The position numbers and the translations under genes are program-made. From NCBI GenBank assembly GCA_902515625.1, contig CABXVD010000002.1, positions 1 through 61,466 on the forward strand: DNA of 61,466 nt. The letters are read 5' to 3'. Shown in pieces: positions 53,630-61,466 of this stretch; positions within the stretch are counted from its first letter, which is position 1, and every line of letters starts with the position of its first letter. Under the pieces are notes generated by a model. That model worked only from the letters and a program-made list of their open reading frames with translations. It had not been told where the DNA came from and made no database searches. This stretch comes from an uncultured Pelagibacteraceae bacterium (GTDB taxonomy: Bacteria; Pseudomonadota; Alphaproteobacteria; Pelagibacterales; Pelagibacteraceae).

Positions 53630-55023
53630 TACAAAAATTTTGGCATTTCCCTCATCCATGATGAAATAGAACCAGCTCCCATGCCTATTACTATTTTGTC
53701 ACCATAGATATTATGTTTTATATATTTAGCTAATTGATATTTATCGTTTACTAGGAACAGTTTAACTTTAGATTTTTTAATTATGTCTTTTGCAAAATCA
53801 GAGTAACTAAAACCTAATTTGATTTTTTCACCTGCGGTATAAATTGGAAAAAGAATTACTTTGTCAGCATTTTTAAATGCAGAAGCAAATTCTAACTTTA
53901 AATCTTTCAATCTTGATATCCTGTGTGGTTGAAAAACACATATTTTTTCATAATTTGAATAAACTTTTTTTACTCCATTTAAAACTTCTTTAATTTCTGT
54001 TGGATGATGAGCATAATCATCAAAAAAATCAACGTTGTTAAAAGTAAAAATTTTATTGAATCTTCTTTGAACACCTTTAAAATTTTTAAGTCCATTTTTA
54101 ATATTCGAAATACTTAAACCAACAGTAAGTGCTAAGGCAGTTGCAGCTGTTGAATTTTTAATATTATGCAAACCTAACAAGGGAATTTTTATTTTTTTAA
54201 TCATTTTAATTTTCTTATTGGGTAATCTAACTTTCAAATCATATTCTGAATATTCTCTAAATTGTTTTATGTTTTTAATGCTAAAGTTAGACGTATGGTC
54301 TATTCCATAAGTATAAAAATTTTTATTTTTTAATTTTTTTATCAAACTTCTATTATTTTTGTTATCTAAACAAATAAATGATTTTCCAAAAGGTGGAACT
54401 TTGTTGACAAAATTTACAAAATATTTATTTAATTTATCCATTGATTGATAATAATCCATGTGCTCTCTATCAATATTTGTTATAATTGCGTATGTCGGAG
54501 GGGTATGAACAAAACTACCATCTGACTCATCAGCTTCTAATATTGACCATTCACTTTTACCAAGTTTTGCAGAATTATTTATAGAATTTATTACCCCTCC
54601 ATTAATAATAGTTGGATCTATTTTCGTTTCTTGAAAAATAGAAGCTATCAGAGATGTCGTAGTAGTCTTGCCGTGGGAACCAACCACAACTATATTTTTT
54701 GTTAAAGAAACAATATTTGCTAACATTTCGCCTCTTTTATAAATAGGGAGTTGTTTCTTCATAGCATCTAACAATTCTGGATTATTTTTTTTTATAGCTG
54801 AAGATACAACTAATATTGTTGCCTTATTTATATTTTGTTTTTTATGTCCGATTAAGATTTTTATTTTTTCTTTTTTAAGCCTTTCTATATTTTTATTAAT
54901 AGAGATATCGCTACCTTGGACCCTAAAACCTTTGCCTTTCATTATCAAAGCTAAACCACTCATACCAATACCGCCAATGCCAATAAAATGTATTAATTCA
55001 GTTTTTGCTAATTTAATTTTCAT
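53629..55023 (-). CDS. murC: UDP-N-acetylmuramate--L-alanine ligase
   Basis: MurC adds L-Ala to UDP-MurNAc. The 464-residue Mur ligase has the N-terminal nucleotide fold IHFIGIGGIGMSGLALIM (about 11-28), the ATP P-loop VVGSHGKTTTTSL (about 113-125), EADESDGSF (about 166) and VDFFDDYAHHPTEI (about 325-338). It overlaps murG by 11 bases at its start. Confidence 0.97.
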   Translation of the reverse strand: MKIKLAKTELIHFIGIGGIGMSGLALIMKGKGFRVQGSDISINKNIERLKKEKIKILIGHKKQNINKATILVVSSAIKKNNPELLDAMKKQLPIYKRGEMLANIVSLTKNIVVVGSHGKTTTTSLIASIFQETKIDPTIINGGVINSINNSAKLGKSEWSILEADESDGSFVHTPPTYAIITNIDREHMDYYQSMDKLNKYFVNFVNKVPPFGKSFICLDNKNNRSLIKKLKNKNFYTYGIDHTSNFSIKNIKQFREYSEYDLKVRLPNKKIKMIKKIKIPLLGLHNIKNSTAATALALTVGLSISNIKNGLKNFKGVQRRFNKIFTFNNVDFFDDYAHHPTEIKEVLNGVKKVYSNYEKICVFQPHRISRLKDLKLEFASAFKNADKVILFPIYTAGEKIKLGFSYSDFAKDIIKKSKVKLFLVNDKYQLAKYIKHNIYGDKIVIGMGAGSISSWMREMPKFL

Positions 55024-56080
55024 TTAAAATTGATAATAAATTTTGATTAACATTATTCCATGTATTTTGATAATTTAAATTTTCTAAATTCTTTTTTTTA
55101 AGCAAATATTCCTCTTTATTTTTAATTATTTTGAGCAAAAGATCTTCAAAATTTTGTTTGTCAAAATTTTTTTGATTTACAATCCAACAAGAGTTTTGAT
55201 CCTCATAAAATTTTGCGTTTTCATACTGATGGTTGTCCATAGAGGATGGGAGAGGGATAGAGATAAATGGGACTTTTAATAATGACAATTCTGCTAAACT
55301 TGAAGCACCACCCCTTGTAATACATAAATCAGATTTAATTAAAAGTTTATTGAGATCTTTTTCAAATACAAAAACATGGTGTTCAATTTTATTTTCTTTA
55401 TAAAAATTTATAAGAAAATTTTGATTATTATCGTTAGTTTGGTGAATAATTTTTATTTTTATACTTTTTGAAAGTTTAGCTAAAATTTGATGTAATAAAT
55501 TATCGAATATTTTGGCACCCTGACTACCCCCAATAATTGTAATAGTAAATAACTTTTTTTCTTCAATATTTGTTAATTCATCATAATATTTTTTTCTTAC
55601 CAAAGGTTTAAGAATTCTTAATTTGTTTTCAAATTTTTTAGGAAAATCAATAATATTATTTGAGTAAGAAATAATAATTTTTGAAAAATTTAAAAAAAAT
55701 TTATTTGCTCTACCAATAACCATATTTGGTTCAATTAAAAAAATTTTAATACTCAATAATTTTGCAGCAAAACATAAGGGTAAAGACATATATCCACCAG
55801 TTGAAATTAAAATTGAAATTTTTTCTTCTTTTAAAATACTTAAAGATTTTATTGTTAATAAAAATACTTTAAAAATTACAAAAGGAAAAAGAATAGAAAT
55901 TTTTAGTTTTGGAGTATCTACAATAAAAGGTTTATACTTCTCTGTTTCAAAATATTTTAAGCCTCTTTGATCACTTGAAATAAACATATCGTATTCAGTT
56001 TTTAAATGATCGTAAATTGTTAAAGCAGGTAATACATGTCCACCTGATCCACCTGTAGTAATCAAAATTTTTTTTTTCAT
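55013..56080 (-). CDS. murG: UDP-GlcNAc transferase MurG
   Basis: MurG adds GlcNAc to lipid I to make lipid II at the cytoplasmic membrane face. The 355-residue GT-B protein has the first glycine-rich loop TTGGSGGHVLPAL (about 8-20), STGGYMSLPLC (about 90-100), IIGGSQGAKIFDN (about 181-193) and the donor-site RGGASSLAELSLLKVPFISIPLP (about 255-277). It lies 3 bases after ftsW. Confidence 0.96.
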   Translation of the reverse strand: MKKKILITTGGSGGHVLPALTIYDHLKTEYDMFISSDQRGLKYFETEKYKPFIVDTPKLKISILFPFVIFKVFLLTIKSLSILKEEKISILISTGGYMSLPLCFAAKLLSIKIFLIEPNMVIGRANKFFLNFSKIIISYSNNIIDFPKKFENKLRILKPLVRKKYYDELTNIEEKKLFTITIIGGSQGAKIFDNLLHQILAKLSKSIKIKIIHQTNDNNQNFLINFYKENKIEHHVFVFEKDLNKLLIKSDLCITRGGASSLAELSLLKVPFISIPLPSSMDNHQYENAKFYEDQNSCWIVNQKNFDKQNFEDLLLKIIKNKEEYLLKKKNLENLNYQNTWNNVNQNLLSILNEN

Positions 56081-56083
56081 TAA

Positions 56084-57205
56084 TTAATTTATTTTTCTTT
56101 TAGTCAAATTTAATATAATGCCTGCTAAGATAGATGTACTTATAATCGACGATCCTCCATAACTTAAGAAAGGTAAAGTCATACCAGTCGTTGGAAATAA
56201 TCTAATATTTACCCCAATATGAATTGTTGCTTGCATCAATATTAAACTTATTGAACCAATTAATATTAATTTGATTTTATCATCTGTTTCAAAACTAATT
56301 TTTTTAAAGACCATATAAATGAAAATTAAAAACAATAATAAAATTAACATTATTGCCACCACTCCAAATTCTTCGGAAATTACAGAGATGATATAGTCTG
56401 TATGAGCCTCAGGAACTCTGTTTTTAAGTATCCCTTCTCCAATTCCTTTACCAAAAAAACCTCCACTAGTAATAGAGTCTATTGCTTTGTCAGATTGGAA
56501 GTTGTGAGTTCCAGTTTCCCTATCAAAGAAAGAGAGTATACGTCCCTTTATGTAGTCAAACTTAGGTATGTATATTATTAAATATGTTAGTAAAATTATT
56601 GCTAGGCAGAAAAATGCTATAAGAATAAATATATTAATTCCTGATGTAAAAATTAAAACAGACCAAGAGAAAACTACTAATAAAGTTTGCCCTATATCTG
56701 GCTGAACTATTAATAAAAGAGATATAATTGAGATAGTTAATGTCGTTAATATGAACTTAATCATTATATTAGTTTTTTCAGAACAAAAAATGGCTGCCAA
56801 AAAGACTATTAAAAACGGTTTTAGAAGTTCTATAGGTTGAAACCTTGGTAAAAAAAAGAGATCTATCCATCTCTTAGAGCCCTTGACCTCAACACCTATA
56901 ATTGGAACTAACACTAATGAAATTAAAGAAACAAAAAAAAGTACTATTGAATATTTAATTAATTTTTCTTTCTTAAAAGAAGAAAATATAAAAACAATAA
57001 ATATCCCAATAACAACATATATTAAGTGTTTAAAAAAAAAGAAGTAACTATTTGTGTTTAATTTATCAGAGGCTATTAAAGAAGTAGAGACTAAAGAAAA
57101 GAAGAGACCAATAATAAATAATAAACTAATTATAAAAAAAATAGATTTATCAATATTTTTCCACCACTGATAATAAAATTTATAAAGAAAACTATCTGTT
57201 CGCAT
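56084..57205 (-). CDS. ftsW: SEDS-family peptidoglycan polymerase FtsW
   Basis: FtsW is the septal glycan polymerase of the SEDS family. The 373-residue protein has about ten membrane helices. Recognisable parts are GSKRWIDLFFLPRFQPIELLKP (about 109-130), VQPDIGQTLLV (about 166-176, with the essential Asp region), the loop with GKGIGEGILKNRVPEAHTDYI (about 252-272) and SYGGSSIISTSI near the C-terminus. It overlaps murD by 14 bases. ftsI is not in the window. Confidence 0.95.
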   Translation of the reverse strand: MRTDSFLYKFYYQWWKNIDKSIFFIISLLFIIGLFFSLVSTSLIASDKLNTNSYFFFFKHLIYVVIGIFIVFIFSSFKKEKLIKYSIVLFFVSLISLVLVPIIGVEVKGSKRWIDLFFLPRFQPIELLKPFLIVFLAAIFCSEKTNIMIKFILTTLTISIISLLLIVQPDIGQTLLVVFSWSVLIFTSGINIFILIAFFCLAIILLTYLIIYIPKFDYIKGRILSFFDRETGTHNFQSDKAIDSITSGGFFGKGIGEGILKNRVPEAHTDYIISVISEEFGVVAIMLILLLFLIFIYMVFKKISFETDDKIKLILIGSISLILMQATIHIGVNIRLFPTTGMTLPFLSYGGSSIISTSILAGIILNLTKRKIN

Positions 57206-58490
57206 TTACATATTTTTTTATTATTTGATTGAAATATGAACCTCTGTCCTCAAAATTTTTAAAATTATCAAATGATGCTCCAGACGGACTAAATAAAATT
57301 ATACTTTTTTCTCTTTTATTATATTTAATTTCTAAAAATATTTGATTAAGTGTATCTTTTAAATTTTTAAACGTTTTAATTGTTAATTTATTTTTAAGAT
57401 TTTTAATAAATTCTACTTGATGATTACCAAATATATAGCCCTTGAAATTTTTACATTGAAATTTAGTAAGATTAAACTTGTCTCCTTTTTTTGGTATACC
57501 ACACAAGATCCAGTAAACATTTTTAAGGTTTTTAAGAAGGTTCTCTGATGATGCCATGCTAGTAGATTTTGAATCGTTAATTATAGTTAAATATTTATTA
57601 TCAAAAATTATTTGTTGACGATATTTTAGTCCTTTAAATTTATTTATTGTTGATAGTAATTTTTTATTATTAAGATTTAAAATTTGGCATATTTTTAAAA
57701 CAAAAATTAAATTTTCTCTATTACCAGATGACATGAAATACTTATTTATTATTTTTTTAAAAATTGGAAGTTGGAGCGAAGTATCTATTTTAATAATTTT
57801 TTGTTTATATTTTTTGCTTCTCAATTTTTTGATGATAATAGGATCGTTTCTTTTTACAAAAGTTATAGATTGTGGAGTTTGTGAATCTAACAAACTAAAT
57901 TTAGCTTCTATATAATTTTTAAAATTTTTGTGCCTTTCAATGTGATCAGGTGTGATATTAAGAATTACTGCATATTTTGATTTAAAAATTTTACTATATT
58001 CAAGCTGATAAGAGGATGCTTCAATTACAAAAAAAGTTTTTTTTGAAATTTTTTTTTCTGATAGAATGGGATTACCAATATTTCCAACAAGTCTAGCATC
58101 TTTTTTGTGATCCCTTAAAACATCATATAAAAGTTTTGCGGTAGTAGATTTTCCGTTAGTGCCAGTGATCGTAACACTATCATTACTAAAAAATGAAAAA
58201 AATACGTCAAGATCTGTATAAACTTTAGAAGAATTTTGCTTTAGATATTTTGATAATTTACATTTGGAAAAGTCTATACCTGGGCTTATTATTATAAAAT
58301 CAAAATCACATTTAAGTATTTTGGTGAATGAAATACTTTTTTTATCAAATCTGAGATTATTTTGTGGATTGTCATCAAATAAGTTTATTTTAGCTTTTTG
58401 TCTTAAAAAATTATAAGTAGATATTCCACTTTTACCTAATCCATAAATTAATATTTTTTTTTTTAAAAAAATATTATTGATTTTGTTCAT
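57192..58490 (-). CDS. murD: UDP-N-acetylmuramoylalanine--D-glutamate ligase
   Basis: MurD adds D-Glu to UDP-MurNAc-L-Ala. The 432-residue protein has an N-terminal ILIYGLGKSGISTYNFL (about 13-29), the P-loop ITGTNGKSTTAKLL (about 106-119), EASSYQLEY (about 155-163) and TIINDSKSTSMASS (about 302-315). A longer frame from 58547 would enter mraY; the ATG at 58490 overlaps the mraY stop as TAATG and is preferred. Confidence 0.95.
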   Translation of the reverse strand: MNKINNIFLKKKILIYGLGKSGISTYNFLRQKAKINLFDDNPQNNLRFDKKSISFTKILKCDFDFIIISPGIDFSKCKLSKYLKQNSSKVYTDLDVFFSFFSNDSVTITGTNGKSTTAKLLYDVLRDHKKDARLVGNIGNPILSEKKISKKTFFVIEASSYQLEYSKIFKSKYAVILNITPDHIERHKNFKNYIEAKFSLLDSQTPQSITFVKRNDPIIIKKLRSKKYKQKIIKIDTSLQLPIFKKIINKYFMSSGNRENLIFVLKICQILNLNNKKLLSTINKFKGLKYRQQIIFDNKYLTIINDSKSTSMASSENLLKNLKNVYWILCGIPKKGDKFNLTKFQCKNFKGYIFGNHQVEFIKNLKNKLTIKTFKNLKDTLNQIFLEIKYNKREKSIILFSPSGASFDNFKNFEDRGSYFNQIIKKYVNANR

Positions 58491-59575
58491 TATCTTAACT
58501 TTAAAGTCGCTAATCCTATCATTGCTAAAATGATAGAGATGATCCAAAATCTTATTACCACTGTTGACTCAGGCCATCCTTTCTTCTCAAAGTGGTGATG
58601 AATTGGTGCCATTTTAAAAATTCGTTTTCCAGTTAGTTTAAAGGAAATAACTTGAACCATCACAGAAACTGCTTCAAGTACAAAAAGTCCACCTGTTATT
58701 GCAAGAACAATTTCATGTTTAGTTATTATTCCAACTGCTCCAAGGGATCCTCCTAAGGACAAGGATCCGGTATCTCCCATAAAAATTTTAGCTGGTGGAG
58801 CATTGAACCATAGAAAACCTAAACAAGATCCTATGATTGCTCCGCAGAAAATTGAGATTTCACCTGTGCCCTCTATGTATGGTATTTGTAAATAATCAGA
58901 AAAAACAATATTTCCAGTTACATAACTTATAAATGCAAAGCATCCTGCAACCAGAATAACTGGAACTGTCGCTAAACCATCTAAACCATCAGTTAAATTA
59001 ACTGCATTAGATGAACCAATTAAAACAAACACAGCGAATGGTATAAAGAACCATCCCAAATTAATAATTAAGTTTTTAAAGAATGGAAAATATAAGTTTG
59101 TTATGTTCTGACTCTCTACATAATAAATAAAAAAACAAACTCCTATAATTGCTAAAATAATCTGAGAAATTATTTTAAATTTTGATGAGACACCAGAAGA
59201 ATTACTGTGTTTAATTTTTTTATAATCATCTATAGCACCTAAAACACCAAACGAAATAGCAATATAAATACAAAAAAGAATATTTATATTTGTTAAGTCC
59301 CCCCAGCACAAAACTGAAACTAATAAACCTATTAATATAATTACACCGCCCATTGTTGGCGTTCCAATTTTTTTTACAATGTGCTCTTCAGGCCCATCAT
59401 CTCGAATAGGATTTAAAATTTTTTGGCTTGAAAAATACTTAATAAAAGGTCCACCAATAATTAGGACAATAGCTAATGATGTAAATAGAGACAATCCAGT
59501 CCTAAAAGTGATATATTTGAAAACATTCAAAAAACCAAACGTGTCAACTAAGTTAAGTAAAAATTGATAAAGCAT
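58490..59575 (-). CDS. mraY: phospho-N-acetylmuramoyl-pentapeptide transferase
   Basis: MraY makes lipid I from UDP-MurNAc-pentapeptide and undecaprenyl phosphate. The 361-residue membrane protein has GTPTMGGVIILIG (about 71-83), GAIDDYKKIKH (about 112-122), the active-site NLTDGLDGLA (about 192-201), FMGDTGSLSLGG (about 264-275) and MAPIHHHFEKKGW (about 322-334). It directly follows the murE-murF fusion gene with no gap. Confidence 0.98.
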   Translation of the reverse strand: MLYQFLLNLVDTFGFLNVFKYITFRTGLSLFTSLAIVLIIGGPFIKYFSSQKILNPIRDDGPEEHIVKKIGTPTMGGVIILIGLLVSVLCWGDLTNINILFCIYIAISFGVLGAIDDYKKIKHSNSSGVSSKFKIISQIILAIIGVCFFIYYVESQNITNLYFPFFKNLIINLGWFFIPFAVFVLIGSSNAVNLTDGLDGLATVPVILVAGCFAFISYVTGNIVFSDYLQIPYIEGTGEISIFCGAIIGSCLGFLWFNAPPAKIFMGDTGSLSLGGSLGAVGIITKHEIVLAITGGLFVLEAVSVMVQVISFKLTGKRIFKMAPIHHHFEKKGWPESTVVIRFWIISIILAMIGLATLKLR

Positions 59576-61466
59576 TTAATTTGTACCTTTTAATTCTTTT
59601 ACAATCTTATTGAAACCTGTCGCATTTGAGGCCTTTATCATTAAGAAATCATCATTATCAACGTTATTTTCAATTAGATCGTTTATTTGCAATTTAGTCT
59701 TTAAAACTGAGCCTTTTTTAAGATTAGAAATTTTATTATATAAGAAGGAAATTTCCTTTCCTTTGACAAAAACTTTATCAATATTTGTTCTATTAATTAT
59801 TGGTGCTATAGATTCATGAAGTTTTTTTGAATGATGCCCCAGCTCCAACATATCACCAAGTATAAGATACTTTTTAGCGTTTTTCGTTTTGATCTTGTCA
59901 TAGTTTAATATTGCAGTCCTTAAAGACAATGGATTTGAATTATAACTTTCATCAATTAAATTTATAATTTTTTTATTCACTTTAATTTTTTTTATATCAC
60001 CCCTTCCCTCTGGAGTTCTAAAATTTAGAAATATATTTTTATCTAATTTTAAAATATTAAAGAAAACATTTTTAACAGTTAATGCTGCTAATATGTTATA
60101 AATATAATTTTGGAAATCATTTGAAACTATAAAATCTTTTTTAATTTTATTTATTTTAATACTGATTTTGTATTTTTTTTTGGATTTTACAATATCATGT
60201 AGTTTAATATCTGCATATTGGTTGTTTATTCCAAAAGATAATACTTTAAGTTTCTTTTTATGCGCTATTTTATTATGCAAACCAAAAAAAGCGTCATCAG
60301 CGTTAAGGACTACATAGCCATTATCTTTGGTATTATCAATTATTTCAGCTTTTGCTAAAGCTATTTGTCTTATGTTTTTAAAATTTTTGGCATGTGCGTA
60401 GTTAATATTTGTAATTACACTTATATCAGGTTGAATAATTTTTGAGAGTTGATCTATTTCTCCTTTTTTATCCATTCCCACTTCAATAATACCATAATCA
60501 TCATTTTGGTTTATATTAAAAAGACTCAAGGGAACACCATATTTATTATTATATGATTTTGAAGAAATAGTTGTTTTAGATAATTTTTTTAAGGTGTTAC
60601 CCAACAATTCCTTTAGAGAAGTTTTTCCACAACTACCTGTTATGGCAATAATATTTGTAGAAATATTTTTCCTAAAAATTTTTGCAGTTTCTGTAAGCAA
60701 ACCTAAGGGGTTTATTGAGCTTGCTTGTTTATTAATAGGTAGTTTTTTTTGAATTTTATTTACTACAGTTATTGATGCCTTTTTTTGAATTGCTTGTTCA
60801 ACAAATTTATTACCATCATTTTTTTTTCCTTTAATTGCAAAAAAAATATCATTTTTTTTAACACTCTTGGAATTTATGCTAGCTTTATTAATTACTGATT
60901 TAGATGATAGAATATTTCGATCAAATCTTTCATTAAGAATGTTCAATTTTAAATTTTTAGATAGTTTAAAATTCTTTTTTTTGATTGAACTTAAAATTAT
61001 TTGCCTATCTGATAAAAAAACTTTTTTATTTCCAATTTGCTGAATTTTTTCATGGCCTTTACCTGCAACGATTAAAACATTTCCTGTATTTAAGTTATTT
61101 ATTGCTTTCACAATTGCTTCTTTTCTATTAGAAATTTCAATAATTTGATTTTTTTTTATACCCCTTTTAATCTCATTTCTAATTTTCTTAGGCCTTTCAT
61201 GTCTTGGATTATCATCTGTAAGATAAATTTTATCCGCATATTTATCAGCTATTTTGCCCATTTTTGATCTTTTGCCTTTATCTCTGTCACCACCGCATCC
61301 AAAGAGCACAGAAATATGCTTGTCTGGGAATTGTTCTCTAATATTTAGAATACAAGTTTGTAAAGCATCTGGTGTATGAGCGTAATCAAGGAATACTAAT
61401 GATTTGTTTTTAATTTTTCCTATTTTTTCAAATCTACCCTCAACTGAAGATAGTCTAGGAATAACA
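59576..61466 (-). CDS. murE-murF: bifunctional MurE-MurF fusion (5' end cut by window edge)
   Basis: One open frame runs from the window edge to 59576. Its first part is the end of MurE: VIPRLSSVEGRF, VFLDYAHTPDAL, FGCGGDRDKGKRSKMGKIA, the meso-DAP motif DDNPRHE and AGKGHEKIQQI. It then continues without stop into a full MurF. The MurF N-domain has DIFFAIKGKKNDGNKF, the P-loop ITGSCGKTSLKELL is present, and ESYNSNPLSLRTAI and LGDMLELG follow. MurE adds meso-diaminopimelate and MurF adds D-Ala-D-Ala. A GTG at 61309 is internal, not a true start. About 629 residues are visible; the rest of MurE lies outside. Confidence 0.93.
   Translation of the reverse strand, partial: VIPRLSSVEGRFEKIGKIKNKSLVFLDYAHTPDALQTCILNIREQFPDKHISVLFGCGGDRDKGKRSKMGKIADKYADKIYLTDDNPRHERPKKIRNEIKRGIKKNQIIEISNRKEAIVKAINNLNTGNVLIVAGKGHEKIQQIGNKKVFLSDRQIILSSIKKKNFKLSKNLKLNILNERFDRNILSSKSVINKASINSKSVKKNDIFFAIKGKKNDGNKFVEQAIQKKASITVVNKIQKKLPINKQASSINPLGLLTETAKIFRKNISTNIIAITGSCGKTSLKELLGNTLKKLSKTTISSKSYNNKYGVPLSLFNINQNDDYGIIEVGMDKKGEIDQLSKIIQPDISVITNINYAHAKNFKNIRQIALAKAEIIDNTKDNGYVVLNADDAFFGLHNKIAHKKKLKVLSFGINNQYADIKLHDIVKSKKKYKISIKINKIKKDFIVSNDFQNYIYNILAALTVKNVFFNILKLDKNIFLNFRTPEGRGDIKKIKVNKKIINLIDESYNSNPLSLRTAILNYDKIKTKNAKKYLILGDMLELGHHSKKLHESIAPIINRTNIDKVFVKGKEISFLYNKISNLKKGSVLKTKLQINDLIENNVDNDDFLMIKASNATGFNKIVKELKGTN

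Noticed and set aside
59576-61309. Reading the last gene as a stand-alone MurF starting at GTG 61309
   Set aside because: The frame stays open to the window edge and the residues before and after 61309 are conserved MurE sequence, so the GTG is internal.

Overview
The window reads as a piece of the chromosome of a SAR11-type alphaproteobacterium (Pelagibacterales). The base composition is strongly AT-rich. Genes abut or overlap almost everywhere, a proteorhodopsin gene is present, and many products look like streamlined alphaproteobacterial proteins. I see no insertion sequence, prophage, CRISPR array or rRNA. One tRNA is present, tRNA-Leu(GAG). No gene-free stretch exceeds about 215 bases.

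Layout. Positions 1-2018 (+) hold pxpA, a TPR protein and a TerC-family membrane protein. Positions 2019-9309 (-) form one long gene string: psd, pssA, a glycosyltransferase, rlmE, a CBS-less guaB, a TPR protein, guaA, gloA and panB. Then come icd (+), alaS (-) and recA (-, with a clear terminator). Positions 14617-17770 (-) carry a TolC-like channel, a glycerate kinase-like P-loop protein, a GFA-fold protein and a SOUL protein. Positions 17903-19835 (+) carry umuD, umuC and a small Cys-tailed protein. Positions 19832-24034 (-) hold a secreted GH-A-like enzyme, a very unusual Met/Gly/Ala-rich secreted protein with a collagen-like tail, and a Lys-rich secreted partner. Two membrane-associated glycosyltransferases follow (-), then dksA and two membrane miniproteins (+).

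The light-energy neighbourhood (27237-31136, -) holds proteorhodopsin, a fatty-acid-desaturase-like protein, a 2Fe-2S ferredoxin, a ferredoxin-NADP reductase and a GST. The pump carries Gln at the spectral tuning site, so it should absorb blue light. Next come prpE and an SMR transporter (+), a dihydroorotase-like protein (-), ygfZ (+), a second copy of the secreted two-gene module (35820-37455, -), the tRNA, nadA and nadC, a MazG-like protein, fumC, an AsmA-like protein, uvrD and an M24 aminopeptidase.

The last 15 kb (46555-61466, -) is the division and cell wall cluster: murE-murF fusion, mraY, murD, ftsW, murG, murC, murB, ddl, ftsQ, a shrunken ftsA-like gene, lpxC, bamD and ligA. ftsZ and recN are missing from their usual alphaproteobacterial places.

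The most novel items are: (1) the duplicated secreted module, a Lys-rich small protein followed by a low-complexity secreted protein, one copy of which has the Met-rich collagen-like giant; (2) the FtsA-like protein reduced to roughly its 1C domain and C-terminal amphipathic tail, with no ftsZ beside it; (3) IMP dehydrogenase with a clean loss of the Bateman/CBS module; (4) structured DNA/RNA in the proteorhodopsin leader. All functional statements come from reading motifs by eye; no searches were run.
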